Source of the DNA: Takakia lepidozioides
Lineage: Eukaryota; Streptophyta; Takakiopsida; Takakiales; Takakiaceae
DNA: 64,000 nucleotides
Assembly (NCBI GenBank): GCA_030704615.1
Contig: CM060732.1
Coordinates: 81,431,171 to 81,495,170 of the forward strand
Direction of reading: 5' to 3'
Below the pieces are notes generated by a model. That model did no database searches. It was not told the origin of the DNA and worked only from the letters and a program-made list of their open reading frames with translations. Shown piece after piece: positions 12,483-24,429 of this stretch (position 1 is the first letter of the stretch; the number at the start of each line of letters is the position of its first letter). The translations under genes were made by a program, and so were the position numbers.

Positions 12483-13965
12483 TTACTGAAAAGGGGAATT
12501 TTAAAAGCATTTTAATTACATAGATATAATACATAAGGGGGTTAATTTTTCAACAAATTACAACTTACAGATGGGGGTATGATATTATAATCACAATATT
12601 AGCTTTTAATCAAATTCATTATTTATAAAATCACAAAAATCAAGTATTTAGATATTTATGAGCTAATTTTCAATCAATGTTTCGCTATATATATATATAT
12701 ATGATTAGTTAACAAGATTGTTAAGTAATCTGATTGGGTGTTTCATGCTACATCTGTATATATTTATGTGACGTTTACAAGATCGCCAAACAATTTGATT
12801 GGGTTTTATTGGACATTTAGATTGAGTTAGCTTTTGGTCTCATTGGTGGCCGCGCGAGGTCTTTCTTATCTTATCTTCTCTTGCAATTCCTTTGAGACTG
12901 CAAACTAGAGGTGGCAATGAGGGGACTGGTGGGAACTCTAGAATCATTCGGATATTTGAGTTTACATGATATTGCGGCAACGATGAGGCAAGAAGGAGAC
13001 GGCAGTGGCCACAGAATTCATAGCTCCTACGCTTCACACCCATGAGATGAAGAACTAAGATAATTGTTTTTCTCTTTCTTGAAATAGTTGTAGTGAACGA
13101 TAGATATCATTGGGATATTTGAGTACTTTACGTGATTTTGGGGCGCAACGAGGAGGCAAGGAGGAGACGGCGGTGGCCATAGGGCCTTAGTTCTTCATCT
13201 CATGGGCGTGAAGCGTAGGAGCCGTGATTTCTTCTCTTTCGTGAAGAAGTTGTAGTGAATGATAGATATCATACACTGTGACAGGGAGCAAAAGGAGAGA
13301 GAAGGGTTGGAACAAATCTAGACTTGTGTGCACAAAAGTAGGATGTGGTGCTGTAAGTGGGAATCATATGGTTGTGCAGCTCGTGGATATGGAGTGAAGT
13401 GACGAGCTATCCAGAAGGAGTTCTGCCTCGAACTTCCTTATGTCAGTGATGTACATCGAGGGTGCATTGTGAATCTATGACTATTCAATGTGTTATGAAG
13501 TAGCCAGACTAGAACAATACTAATTTCCAAGCTCTTGCAGTACTATCTGTCGACTGATTTATCAACTGATAGAAGGCAAAGCAAATCAAATATATCAAAG
13601 CAAATCAATCCAAAGCTCACACCTAATGTGAATAAATACGAATGAAACTTCCAAGTAGAGCAATTTCTGTTGTAGGTACCACAGCTCATTCGGGCCAGAG
13701 GATAAAACATCTGCCGTCTTGGAGGTTACATCCGCCATGGCAGCCAAGAAGTGGAAACCACGACCTCCGAAGAAGAAGGTCGCATCCGCCAAGGAGCAAA
13801 AACCAAAAGTATTGAGGACGTCGAGAACAAAATGTGGTGAAGGCATCAAGAGGGGATGTGGTGCACCCATCCTTCTTCGCGCTGCGGGGGTTATGTTGAT
13901 TTGCAGTGAAGCAATGTTATTTGGACCCTGAAATTGCAGAGGTCATGTACTACGAGAAGAGACAC
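12483..13965. other. AT-rich, gene-free stretch with short direct and inverted repeats
   Basis: No gene was found. 12690-12705 is an (AT)n run. Two blocks near 12945-13012 and 13105-13178 are direct repeats sharing GGATATTTGAGT and GGAGACGGC. About 50 bases at 13017-13062 (TAGCTCCTACGCTTCACACC) are repeated inverted at 13182-13230. This may be a small mobile-element remnant. Confidence 0.5.
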
Positions 13966-13971
13966 GTTAAT

Positions 13972-14602
13972 TGAACATACGACAGGCTTGGCAGGGTGTT
14001 GAACGGTTCAACAATATTCGACGGCTGTCTGGGGAGAGGATGGAGATGTCACGTGGAACAACAGGTGGTGGCAAGCTTCAAGTGATCGAGACCAAGGCTA
14101 CATATGAAGAAGAAAGAGAAGTGTACATAGACGAGATTAGGGATTTTTCCCTTCTTCTTGCTTTTCTCTAGACGATAGGACTCGTAGACGTTGGCTGTGT
14201 ACAGAGGTTGGCAGACAAGACGGTCAGTGAGAAGTGTCTACGAGTAGGGAGAATGGCACAGAAACTGATGCATGGTGTGGCGGTTGGGAGGACTGGATGT
14301 AGTCCAGTACCATGTGCAGTTTCTAGGATTGTGTGGTAGTCTAGTTGAGTTGGTGATTGCTGAAACTGGTAGGATCTATATATAAAGTACTCGTTGGTAT
14401 TTGGCCATGTTGGAATAAGAGCCAGCGACACACAACGGTGACTGTAGCGATCTATGATCTGTGATCTCACCTACTTGCCAGGGACTTAGTCTAAATTCAA
14501 GTATGGTCATGAAGGAATCATTGGCAGGGAATTAAGGTTGAAAATCCAGAGGCACAGGCGGTACAGCGAGAAAGAGAAAAATGAACTGAGGAATGTAAGA
14601 TT
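13972..14602 (+). mobile_element. LTR of a Ty3/gypsy-like retrotransposon (left arm)
   Basis: The arm begins TGAACATACG and is an approximately 630 bp repeat found inverted at 15318-15946. It contains a TATA-like CTATATATAAAG (14376-14387). It is followed at once by a primer-binding-site-like sequence. Its 5' part holds a roughly 60-residue open frame present in both arms, containing AWQGVERFNNIRRLSGERME. Confidence 0.75.
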
Positions 14603-14615
14603 TTGGTATCAAAGC
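14603..14615 (+). mobile_element. Primer-binding site of the retrotransposon
   Basis: TGGTATCAAAGCA directly follows the LTR. It closely matches TGGTATCAGAGC, the usual complement of the initiator tRNA-Met 3' end in plant LTR elements. This identifies the left arm as a 5' LTR on the plus strand. Confidence 0.7.
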
Positions 14616-14629
14616 AGATTTCGACCTTC

Positions 14630-15317
14630 TGGGATTTGTGGTTTATGAGCCAACTGAAGTCAGCGCTAGAAGCTCGTTGCTTCAGTGGGATACAGTCACC
14701 AAAGATAGAAGTGATATATCTCCAGGGTCGATGGAGGGAGAGACAAGCTTTACATAGGCTGCAGTTGAGAAAACACAAGAAATGGTTGTGCCAGAAGAAC
14801 TTATGACTATGAAAGCGGGAGATCTAGCTCAGGTCATTCGCGAGGCAGTAGCTAGTGGAGTGAAGGAGAGCATAGCCGCTATTAGAGACCTACAACAAAT
14901 CCAACTCCACTGGCGGTGCCACCCGATCAACAAGTGGTAGACCAACCAGTAAGTGCTCCCCGTAATTCTCTGCATGTAAGAACTAGGACAAAAAGAGAAG
15001 AGGCTAGAGGTGGTTTCTGCCTCTGGTGCATCCTCACAGGATAGCCATTCTATGTTGGCAAGGGATTCTAAGAGAAGAACGGTTGACAAGGAAATTAGAA
15101 AGATGACGCATCTTCCTGAATTCCACGGTCGCACAAATGTATCTTGTACAGAGATGCGCTGTATTTCTGGAGACTCTGGAAGAATTCTTCAGTGAGGACT
15201 ATACAGATGCAGATAAGATCCGCACAGCCTCATTACAAATGAGAAGCGAATCTAAAGAATGGTGGATCAGAATGAAAGAGAAGCCGGGTATGGAAGGGAG
15301 ATTAAATCCAATCGAAA
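14630..15317 (+). pseudogene. Degenerate gag fragment of the LTR element
   Basis: Between the LTR arms, LPEFHGRTN (about 15110) and, one frame over, FLETLEEFF...TDADKIRTASLQM...KEWW (15150-15290) give the pattern of a retrotransposon Gag core: a PxFxG start, then the spaced aromatic and Trp-Trp block. The frame is broken between the two pieces and upstream. No protease, reverse transcriptase or integrase follows; the element stops at the inverted LTR. Confidence 0.65.
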
Positions 15318-15946
15318 TCTTACATTCCTCAATTCATTTTTCTCTTTCTCACTGTACTGCCTGTGCCTCTGGATCTTCAACCTTAATTCCCTACCAATGA
15401 TTCCTTCATGACCAAACTTGAATTTAGACTAAGTCCCTGGCAAGTAGGTGAGATCACATATCATAGATCGCTACAGTCATCGTTGTGTGTCGCTGGCTCT
15501 TATTCCAACATGACCAAATACCAACGAGTACTTTATATACAGATCCTTGCAGTTCCACCGATCACCAACTCAACTAGACTATCACACAATTCTAAGAATT
15601 GCACATGGTACTGGACTACATCCAGTCCTCCCAACCACCACACCATGCATCAGTTTCTGTGTCATTCTCCCTGCTCGTAGACACTTCTCACTGACCGCCT
15701 TGTCTGCCAACCTCTGTACACAGCCAACGTCTATGAGTCCTCTCGTCTAGAGAAAAGCAAGAAGAAAGGAAAAATCCCTAATCTCGTCTATGTACACTTC
15801 TCTTTCTTCTTCATATGTAGTCTTGGTCTCGATCACTTGAAGCTTGCCACCACCTGCTGTTCCACATGACATCTCCATCCTCTCCCCAGACAGTCGTCGA
15901 ATATTGCTGAACCGTTCAACACCCTGCCAAGCCTGTTGCATGTTCA
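15318..15946 (-). mobile_element. Inverted LTR (right arm) of the same element family
   Basis: This is the reverse complement of 13972-14602 at high identity. It ends in TGTTCA, the inverse of the left start TGAACA. Its inner edge stops at the LTR boundary, without the primer-binding site. Flanking bases (TTAAT left, AATTC right) are not an identical target duplication. A true single element would have direct LTRs, so this is a rearranged or nested remnant. Confidence 0.75.
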
Positions 15947-16049
15947 AATTCACAGGGACATTAAATCAGGAAGTGCCTTTGTCATCCGGGTGAAAGACTT
16001 TCCGTTGGCAGACATATCGTGTGTAAAGGCAATTACTGTCAAGTGGGTG

Positions 16050-19000
16050 CAACGTCGACAGTGTCCACCACAGCAGGAAGGGGGCCATCCGTATTCCCAA
16101 GTAGGTCGACTGTTTCCACCAGAGGCTGTACCAAATCATCTCCATGCGGAGGGATACATGTGGACTTGGAGGCAATGTGAGCAGCATTGAGCAATGCAGA
16201 GATATTTGTATACCCTGTGGGGTGGAGGGGGGGGGGGGGTTGCTCCATGGTGTAATCTAGGCATGATAAGTCATCCCTACTTTCCAGCACCATGACCAGT
16301 GCATTTTGTGTAGTACCTCAGCCTAGCAATCACAACAGCATTTGCAAACTTGTGCGCACATTGCAACGCCTCGCTCACATGGGAGTCACTGTAATCAAGA
16401 GAGCTTGCACAAGTCCAAACGGCATAGAAGTAAGCACCTGTTCCATTTCAAAAGAGTACATAGAATTATAAGTTCACAGAAGAGATTGAAAAAACAACAA
16501 CATTGCAATGTCTGGTCTATTGCAAAGGATGAGCCCTTTCACATACCTGAATCCTGACCAATCCAACCCATGTCAGGGTGATTGCAGGCTACGGTGGCTC
16601 AAAAAGTCACATGGTGGCCTACGTGCAAGAAGTCCCAAGGTTTTTTACCATTTTGATTTAATGATCATGGAAAAATTATAGTCGCTAGATTCATCCATGC
16701 TGAAAGATATGGACCGTCTAAAGTTGACAGTAACAGATACTATGGCATTATTTCTATTTTTCCTAGTAACAAACATTATTATTTTTTAAATATATTTTTT
16801 ATATATCGCATAGTGGGACTCAAGCTACTCTTCATCTACATGAAATGTACCTTTTAGTGAAGCACGTCCATGATTGTCTTATTTTGTTTCCATGCATTCA
16901 TGTATTTTGGCAAAAATCAGTTTTTCGAGGCTCACAATAATATGTAGAAGTAAGAATTTTCACTTTTTTTATGGCCTCTATAAGACTTTAGTATTTTTAA
17001 GAGTAGAGCAATACTAATATGAGTCCCTTTTATCATATTTGATTTCTATAGTGAGTGCAAAAAGTCCATAACACCTTTTTTTATAGACTGTGACACTGTC
17101 GTATGCTCTTTTCTCCATTACTTCGACAAATCAACTTCATTTCTTGACCAATGAGAATTTAAAAGTTAGAGCTTGTAGTAGTTGAAAACATAAGAGTGGG
17201 TCCCATTTCATCATTGTAATAAAAACTTGTCTCTAAGGTACAATTGAATCAAACTATGTCATGTAAAACACGTGTTGTGACACAAAAATGTAGGATTAAA
17301 AATGACAAGGTCCCGCACAGCCCTGTATCTAACTTGTTGCATGAAGTCATAGATGGAATCCAATACACGCACTCGGTCCTGCTCCTCTGAGTCCACAAGG
17401 TCATCTGTGCTTTGGAGCATCCCCTTCTTGACCTCATCGTAGCGGGGCATGCCATCAGACAGTAATTGTCCAAATGTCAGGAAATTCCCAGCAGCATTTC
17501 TAATCGCATTGTTACCCTCGGTGGTGGACAAAAGTTGTTCAAGGAGTTCATCTAACAGGCAGTTTTTGGCTGTGGATAGGGGAGTAATTGACGCGTCAAC
17601 GTGGCACATCCAAATGAGGCGCAAAACTCTCATGAAATGGGGCACTTTAAGGACCTCTTCCAGATTTGTTGATGATGTAAAATGCTCGATGAGCATGTGG
17701 GCTTCTTGTTTCGAATGACTCAAAATATTAGGCATTTGTGGGAACTCACCCATCTTGACAATTCTGAACAAGGGGGACCAGCCCCATTTAGCCTCGTGTA
17801 TTTCATCATGTACTAGCCTCTCCCATTTGGCCATCCCAGCCTCCACATATTGACTTCTTCGAGCCTTCAACACAGACAGAGCTGCAACCTCCAACCCTAT
17901 ATTTGTTATATTTGATAAGAGCCACGCATTCTTCGTATCGGCCCGCATGGTAGGAGTGAAACCAGGGCGTATGGCAAATAAATTTAATGTCTTCCTTAGA
18001 AGCTCCCCCTCATGGGGAGGTCCACTGTGCTACCACCATAGTCAGGCGCAAGGAAGGACCCCACATTAGCATACAACAGAATACAATGAATAACAGTGAC
18101 AGAAAAAAGATATGCACCGTAAACAAATATGCCATGGATGTAAAAGAAATGCTTCATGTCCAATTACAAGGATTACAATAGAATGGAAACAGTCCCAATG
18201 CAGATCTTGCTTTGCAAACACTCTTATTCACATTTAAAGACTGCATGGAGAATAAAGTAGTTGTAAAGTCACCTGCATTCCAAACATGTGGGTGGAAGAG
18301 GCAGGGCGCAACAAAAAAAATCCATGGGACACAATCGCAGTACAAGCATCCATAGCAGAGACGATGTGGGTTGGCATGAATGTGCAAAAGCATGACAAAA
18401 AATGAGTGTAGGCAGTAGTGAGTGAGGGTCAGAAGGGGAAATACCATGCGTTTGATGAACCATCTACCGTAGGGCATCACCCATCATACTGCCAGGGAAA
18501 TTGCAGCTCCCCGCAAGGTCCACAAGACTTTGGAAAAACTCAGGGTCGTCTGACAAAATGAGCCCAGGAGGCAACAAATTGATGTCCATGATGTAGCTTA
18601 GACCTGGGCGTGAAACAACAATGGGTTTGGGTGGAAGAACTACATCAGACTGTATTTCAAAGAAGCTGCTTCAAATGCCTGTCTGGCTTCCTCTCTACTG
18701 AGATGTTGAAGAGAACTTGTGGTATCAAATCCTCTGGAGTTGGAGCCACGGTATTGTGACTATTGGATTTGCCGTTCGGTTTTTTCGGTCCGTCCCCCAT
18801 AGATGTCGTTTGTTTCTCTGGCAGGATGACTGTGTGCTCTACAATGGTGGACTCCCCTGGCTTAACAGACTGTCCCACATTCTTTTGTACATGCAAGTGC
18901 ATCTTCCGCACCTTCGATGGTGGCTCCACAAATTCGTCATCACCGCTATCAGCCAGCTGGTCCACCACCTTATCCACCTTATCCTGCACGTCCACCTTAT

Positions 19001-19240
19001 GCGGACGCGAGTTTTTACGCAGCATGAGTCCGTGCTTGGTGAGAACACCCTCATACATTGCCCTTTGGGCCACCTCAAAAATAGGGTACATTTTGAGTTT
19101 AGGGGCACCCTTGTACTGAAGAGCATCACATCCATTTATCCTCTGAATGTTTAGTTTCTTCTTGTCTTTATAGATCTTAATATTACAATATATGCATTTG
19201 AAGGGCTTCACGTTATTAGAACCGGGTTCCTCAACCCGAG
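16050..19240 (-). CDS. Unrecognised gene with an N-terminal CxxC finger, possibly transposon-derived
   Basis: I do not recognise this family. The N-terminal part (about 19240-18690) has SNNVKPFKCIYC and a lysine-rich segment, resembling the BED-type finger of hAT transposases, but the distal ligands are unclear. A possible 49 bp intron, or a frameshift, leads to 18650-18471 with SRPGLSYIMDINLLPPGLI. The donor CG|GTAGAT and the acceptor before GPPHEGELLRKTLNLF (about 18027) match in phase. The frame then runs to 17259, with a helix-rich segment. Another exon-like piece at about 16452-16325 reads YFYAVWTCASSLDYSDSHVS, and an open frame at 16293-16039 may be the C-terminus. No initiator ATG was seen in frame before the finger. 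DNA of this age next to LTR debris suggests a domesticated or decaying element protein. Confidence 0.45.
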
Positions 19241-19499
19241 CTCAACCCTTGCCTTCGTGTGGGCCTCGCAGATCAATTCCTCCCACTCTTCTGAGTCGTA
19301 CTCCTCTTGGTACTACCGACACAATTCCACCGTGGTGGATTTTTTGACCATATCGCCAAAACAAGTGGAGCGCCTCGACCACCGCTGCTGTCAAGGGCCA
19401 ATGTGAATGGTAAAGCGAACTCCTCACAGTGTGGAAGCGACACTATGGAAGCGACGCGGCAAACGACAAGGAAAACATAATGGAATACCGGCGAGAGCA

Positions 19500-22130
19500 A
19501 CAGGGCTGCAAGAACAAAGACAATATGTACAATGAAACCCTAAAGGAAAAATGAAGAAGGACTTCTACCACGCAGCTACCCCGACAATGCGACATACACG
19601 GCCAGATAATGTGAAGAGAAGACCAATTACAGCAACGACAAGAGGAAATGATAAAATTCAAAACTCTGAATGCGCACATTAAGAAGGCTACTTTATTCAA
19701 CCCCACGAAAGGTGTGCAGCAGAAAGAAAACACAAGGGGGACAATAGGAGAACAAATAGTTATGGTGGTGACACCAACCTGTGAAATCCCTTCGATGGAT
19801 GGAATGTCTGAGTTTTTTCTCGATATTTTCATTTACAGACTGTGGACGAGGTCGATATGAAGAGGAGGACTGAACCGTTCAAGCGACATGAATAGTGCAG
19901 CAAAACGTCTTGACGTCAATAGTGAAGGGTGAAACAAAACGTCTCGCGTGCCAAGCGTCCCCTTCCGCCTGCATGTACGCACCTGTCAAGCACATGCACG
20001 GGGGGTCACTATATGTATTTTTTCCATATCACGTGCGTACAAAGGTATATTTATACTATGCTATATTTTTAAAATTTTGCATTTTTTTCCACCCTATCTT
20101 TAGTAATATAATATATATAATATATTATAATTCTATTTTTTTATAAATATTATATAATAGTATAGTATAATATTACATAATTCTATTTTTCTTTATAATT
20201 TGTTTTTTGGAACAATTAATAAGACCCTATTTTAAATCGTCCTTTTAATGATTATAAAAATTCAAAACATGTACACAAACAAGTACATTCCATATAACCT
20301 AAGTAAATTGTCGGACCCAATAAAAAGTTTAATTTTCATTAGCCACGAACTCATTCAAAGCCGCAACATCACTTGGATATAAAGAGATGGTTCAAATGCC
20401 ATAGTCACTGTTGAGAAATTTATGGTATCAACATCAATCCACTGTGTATCACTGGAATCATATTTGAACTTTAGGTGACCTCTACCTGATTTCATCCTGA
20501 TGGATTAGAGCTGGATGAAATACGATAAACTTCACAAGGATGGATACATTTTACTGTAGATAAAATCTTTTATTACATTAATTTTTTAAGTAAAACTCTG
20601 GATTTTTGGTGACCCTTCTTTTAAAAAAATTGGGTGAAAGGATATTGCCGTACCATATTTTCTAAGTAAAACTTTTCTAAAATTTATCTCAAAAAAATAA
20701 ATCACACCCTATATTTGTTCTCACGTGGTTTTGAAAATACGAGGAGTGACCCCCCCAAGACCACATGAGAAAGTCCCAGGGGCAACTGAATGTCTATGCT
20801 ATGATTGCGTTCTACGACGGTGCGTCTATGACGAGGCATTCATGGGACATGCATGATGGATGCGTACAATACAGTAATACAGATTGAGAATATCTGACAG
20901 TAGTGAGAATGTAAGACACTGTTTTGGCGAGCAATGGATCCGGCGCGGGGGCAGAGGGGGGGGGGGGGGTGGCTAGTGTGGGCCGAGGCGCTGCCGCGAG
21001 GGGGGTGGGAGGCGGAGGGCGGGGGTGGGGCCACACAGGCAGGCCCGCTGAGGCAGCATTTGCCTAAACAATTCAAATGTTTACATTTATTATGTCAAAC
21101 ACATACATTGTTTGGTGTCTAAGGGTTCAACTAAAAAAAGCTGTAATAAAGACAGAGGTTGAGATAAAGACTATTCAATTTTGTTTGTTTAGACTTTTCA
21201 TATATGTTTGTAAATAATGTTAGTTTAATCTATATTGTATGGTACTATGACATGGAATATACAAAGTACAAAGGTCACAAAGATATTATCATTTATATGT
21301 ATTGAGTTTCTTAGGTGTAATTACACAACATGTATTGATTTCTAACTACCAACTTTATACTTGACCAATGCTCATGTACTCAATGCAATAAATAAACATA
21401 CAGTATAAAGAGCTTTAATAAAGACAAAGATTGGGAGAGAGAGATTATTACTTGTTTGTTTAGACTTTATATATTTTTTTTGTCAAGCACGTCAATTTTT
21501 ATGACACTACCAACAACAACATCCAAAAGAGGTGGACGTTCATAAAGTAGAATGTGATTGTCTTTCCTCTTCCATTCATACGTCATAAATAATAGACTAT
21601 TTCTTTCATGCTGTCTAAAAATATCATGTATTGAGCCCTTATAACTACAAATAATGAAATGAATCATTTGATGATATCCAACATTATCCCTTACAGACCT
21701 ATTTGCTTGGAATGAGGAAACATCCCACTGTTTCAAGCTATCTTAAAAAAAAAAATAGGGTTGAGTCTTTTTCCCAATGTTTCAAACGATCCCAAGTTTA
21801 GTCCACTCTGGGATTTTATTGAGGACAACGGTTTTAAGAGTCTAAGATATGATGCTTCAATATAAAATTATTTTTGATCAATCCAATCTCACTCGAGCTA
21901 TTGAATATCTTCATGGTTTCTGATTTTCATTGCCTTGTAATCACACACGTATTAGATATGATACTTTTTTTTTCACTCATTTTATGTTGAATTCTTGACG
22001 CACATTCCGGGCAATCCCAAGACTCTGATACATGCCTTCATACGGGGACATGACTATATCTAGTGACCTCCACTGTTCAGTGGAGGTTCACATTCCTGCA
22101 CTCCCGGATTTATGATTATGTCTCTTTGGC
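19500..22130. other. AT-rich intergenic stretch with one G-rich island
   Basis: No gene is supported. 20040-20350 and 21130-21980 are strongly AT-rich with runs of A and T. 20930-21060 is an abrupt G-rich island containing a run of 14 G (20956-20969). Confidence 0.5.
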
Positions 22131-22135
22131 AGGTT

Positions 22136-24428
22136 CAAGGAGATGCTGACGACGTCAACGGTTCCTCAAGTCCCCTAAGGGAGCCCTCCGGATCAGCAGT
22201 AAGTCGGAGTATTGAAGAGGGTTCACGATGGTGCTCAAATTGAGGGTGGATCCTCGGTCAGACCCTTCTCCTCTCGGGAAGCGGGCGACACTCTTCTCCT
22301 CTCGGGTCCTCCTGGGTGTAAAGTCCAAGGTGCAGGTGAAGAACAGAAATATCCCGAAAACTTTAACGACCTTTCCCAACATTCCTCACCCTCCCTGTTC
22401 AGTACGCAGGGTCTGGTCTATCCAACCCGCAGGGCATACGTCGGGGACTTGGCTGCGGCTCCGCTGCACCTTCTTCCGTCTCTTCCTCGCATATCTCTCC
22501 AGCACAAGGGTTGGACAACCCAAATCCGCAGGAGTCAGGTGACTTAAACTGCAGTTCCGAGGTAAATTATTCCTTTATTGCGTTTCCATTCCATCCAGGA
22601 TGTCGAGTGCTCAAGGGACAATTTTCTATGCTTGCATGTTATTGCCATCTACTCCCCCCGTCGTTCAATGGCAAAACATCTCCAACATCGACACAGCCTG
22701 ACCCTGAACTGGTGGCACAATGTTCTGCACCAAATATGCGAAAAAAAACCCCCGAGCCATTTCCTTCCTTTGCAGGAAATCTTTCCAACGGACAAAAGGC
22801 TAACAAGAAAAAAAGAGTGGACTCCAAACACATGAGGACCCCCTCAGATATTGTGGCGCCTCGTCAATCCAAGCCCGCGGGAATCGGACATTGTTCCTCT
22901 GCGAGACCTTCAATGGAAAATTTCAAAACCATTTCTCCACTTTCATTTGCAGTTTGTTTTGCGGTCCCAAACTAACTCCGTAATTTTTATACAAACGAAT
23001 ATGGAGCCGCAAAGCTTCTTGAATATGCCTCCCGACAAGGTGCGTCCACGAACCTCCACTTGACAGCCGACGTTCATATTTTCATGATCTCCAACTGTTC
23101 GATATATCGTCTACTCTTGGTCCTTTACAGTAGTCCATTGTCTGGACACTTATGTCTCGGCAAATGTAGAGATCACTCTGAAACTAATAAACACTACATC
23201 GGGTTGTTTCTGATGGCGAGAACACTTTAAATTTATTTCCTTAAATTGCGCATGATGGCATCGTCCATCAACCTTCATCTGCAACATGGGGGAAGAGGAA
23301 ACGGATGTTGTTAATATTGAGTGTCAACGGACTCCTCTGCTATCGGCCACCTCCAACCGGCGTTGAATTGTTTAAGGAGAGATTTCGTTTCAGGAAAGTT
23401 ACAGTTCATGTTCCCGACAGACCTTTTGTGGTTCCCCGGCCCGGAGTCTTGAAGTTTCTCAACCTTCCGTTGATGCATTTTCACGTGGCGATTTGGTCAT
23501 GTGCTGAAAGAGATGTTCTTTGTAGGATGCTCGAGTGCTTAGTTCCCACGAAAATTGTAAAGAAGTTTTGTTTCATCTGGTCAGCTGAGGATTGCAAAGA
23601 CACTACCGGTTACATCATGCCTGGGATAAAATATATCGTTAAGGATATTCCACTGTTCTTGCCAAGTACCCTGGTACACCCTTTGCAACGCAGAGACAAA
23701 TACTCTTTGTCGATGATGAGCCATCAAATGCCCTCCAAAACCCACCAAATACTGGATTATTCCATATTTTATACAAGCCATCACCAAAGGGCTTGGTTGA
23801 CCAGGATGATATGACAAAAGTTGTGTGGCCATATATATTGAAAATGGCTGCAGCTTCAACAGTCGTAGATTACATCAGCGATAACCTTGCCAAGTGTTCT
23901 CATAAGCCTATTGGTCGCGACCACGCCTATTGGGCTTGGTATGAAAGATATGTTGATCCTCGTGTTTGGATCCCACAACAAAAGGAACCTGATTACCTTG
24001 GTATGTACTTATCCCACTGTTTGTTGTTTATGGAGAATTTGATCTTGAAAATGTCTTCCACTTGCACTTTTACCTTATCATTTTTTCTACAAATCTTCCA
24101 CATTTCAGCTGATATTTGTCATATGAAAAATTGTTTTGCCCGGTCACATTCAAGGAGCGAATTCGAAAAGAAGAAGAAGAGCTTCGTGATTGGCAAGAAT
24201 GGCAGGCTTCCCGGCAGGCTTCAAGGGCAACAAGAGATTCAACAAATAGAGTTCCAAGTAACATTTCAGATGATAATATTACTACTAGGTTCGAGTTCTA
24301 TGAAAATATTTCCGTTTCCTCTGGTGTAGAGACCGTTGCAAGTGGTTGTGGTAACCGGAGGCGTCTTCGAACACATGCCTTGACTGCGAGCCGTTTGGGA
24401 GGAGCCTCTATAATATTAATGGGTTAGT
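22136..24428 (+). pseudogene. Broken FCP1-like (HAD family) phosphatase gene
   Basis: The FCP1/NLI-interacting domain dephosphorylates proteins such as the RNA polymerase II tail. At 23250-23660 the frame reads KRMLLILSVNGLLCYRPPP, then RPGVLKFLNLPLMHFHVAIW and FCFIWSAEDC, the expected block order. The frame breaks near 23663; one base more would continue into AKYPGTPF, ILFVDDEPSNALQNPP and YVDPRVWIPQQKEPDYL in the next frame, up to a GTATGT donor (about 24001). The catalytic motif is abnormal: LSVNG has Ser where the nucleophilic Asp of DxDGT (or plant LDxNG) should be. N-terminal exon-like pieces are at 22136-22197, about 22505-22560 and 22660-23040. A 3' piece at about 24155-24425 has RIRKEEEELRDWQEWQASRQ, but its splice phase does not fit. 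Probably inactive. Confidence 0.6.
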
Positions 24429-24429
24429 G

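Noticed and set aside
13971-14171. A 66-residue gene at 13971-14171 and its twin at 15747-15953
   Set aside because: Both are the same open stretch inside the inverted LTR arms of one element, not independent genes.
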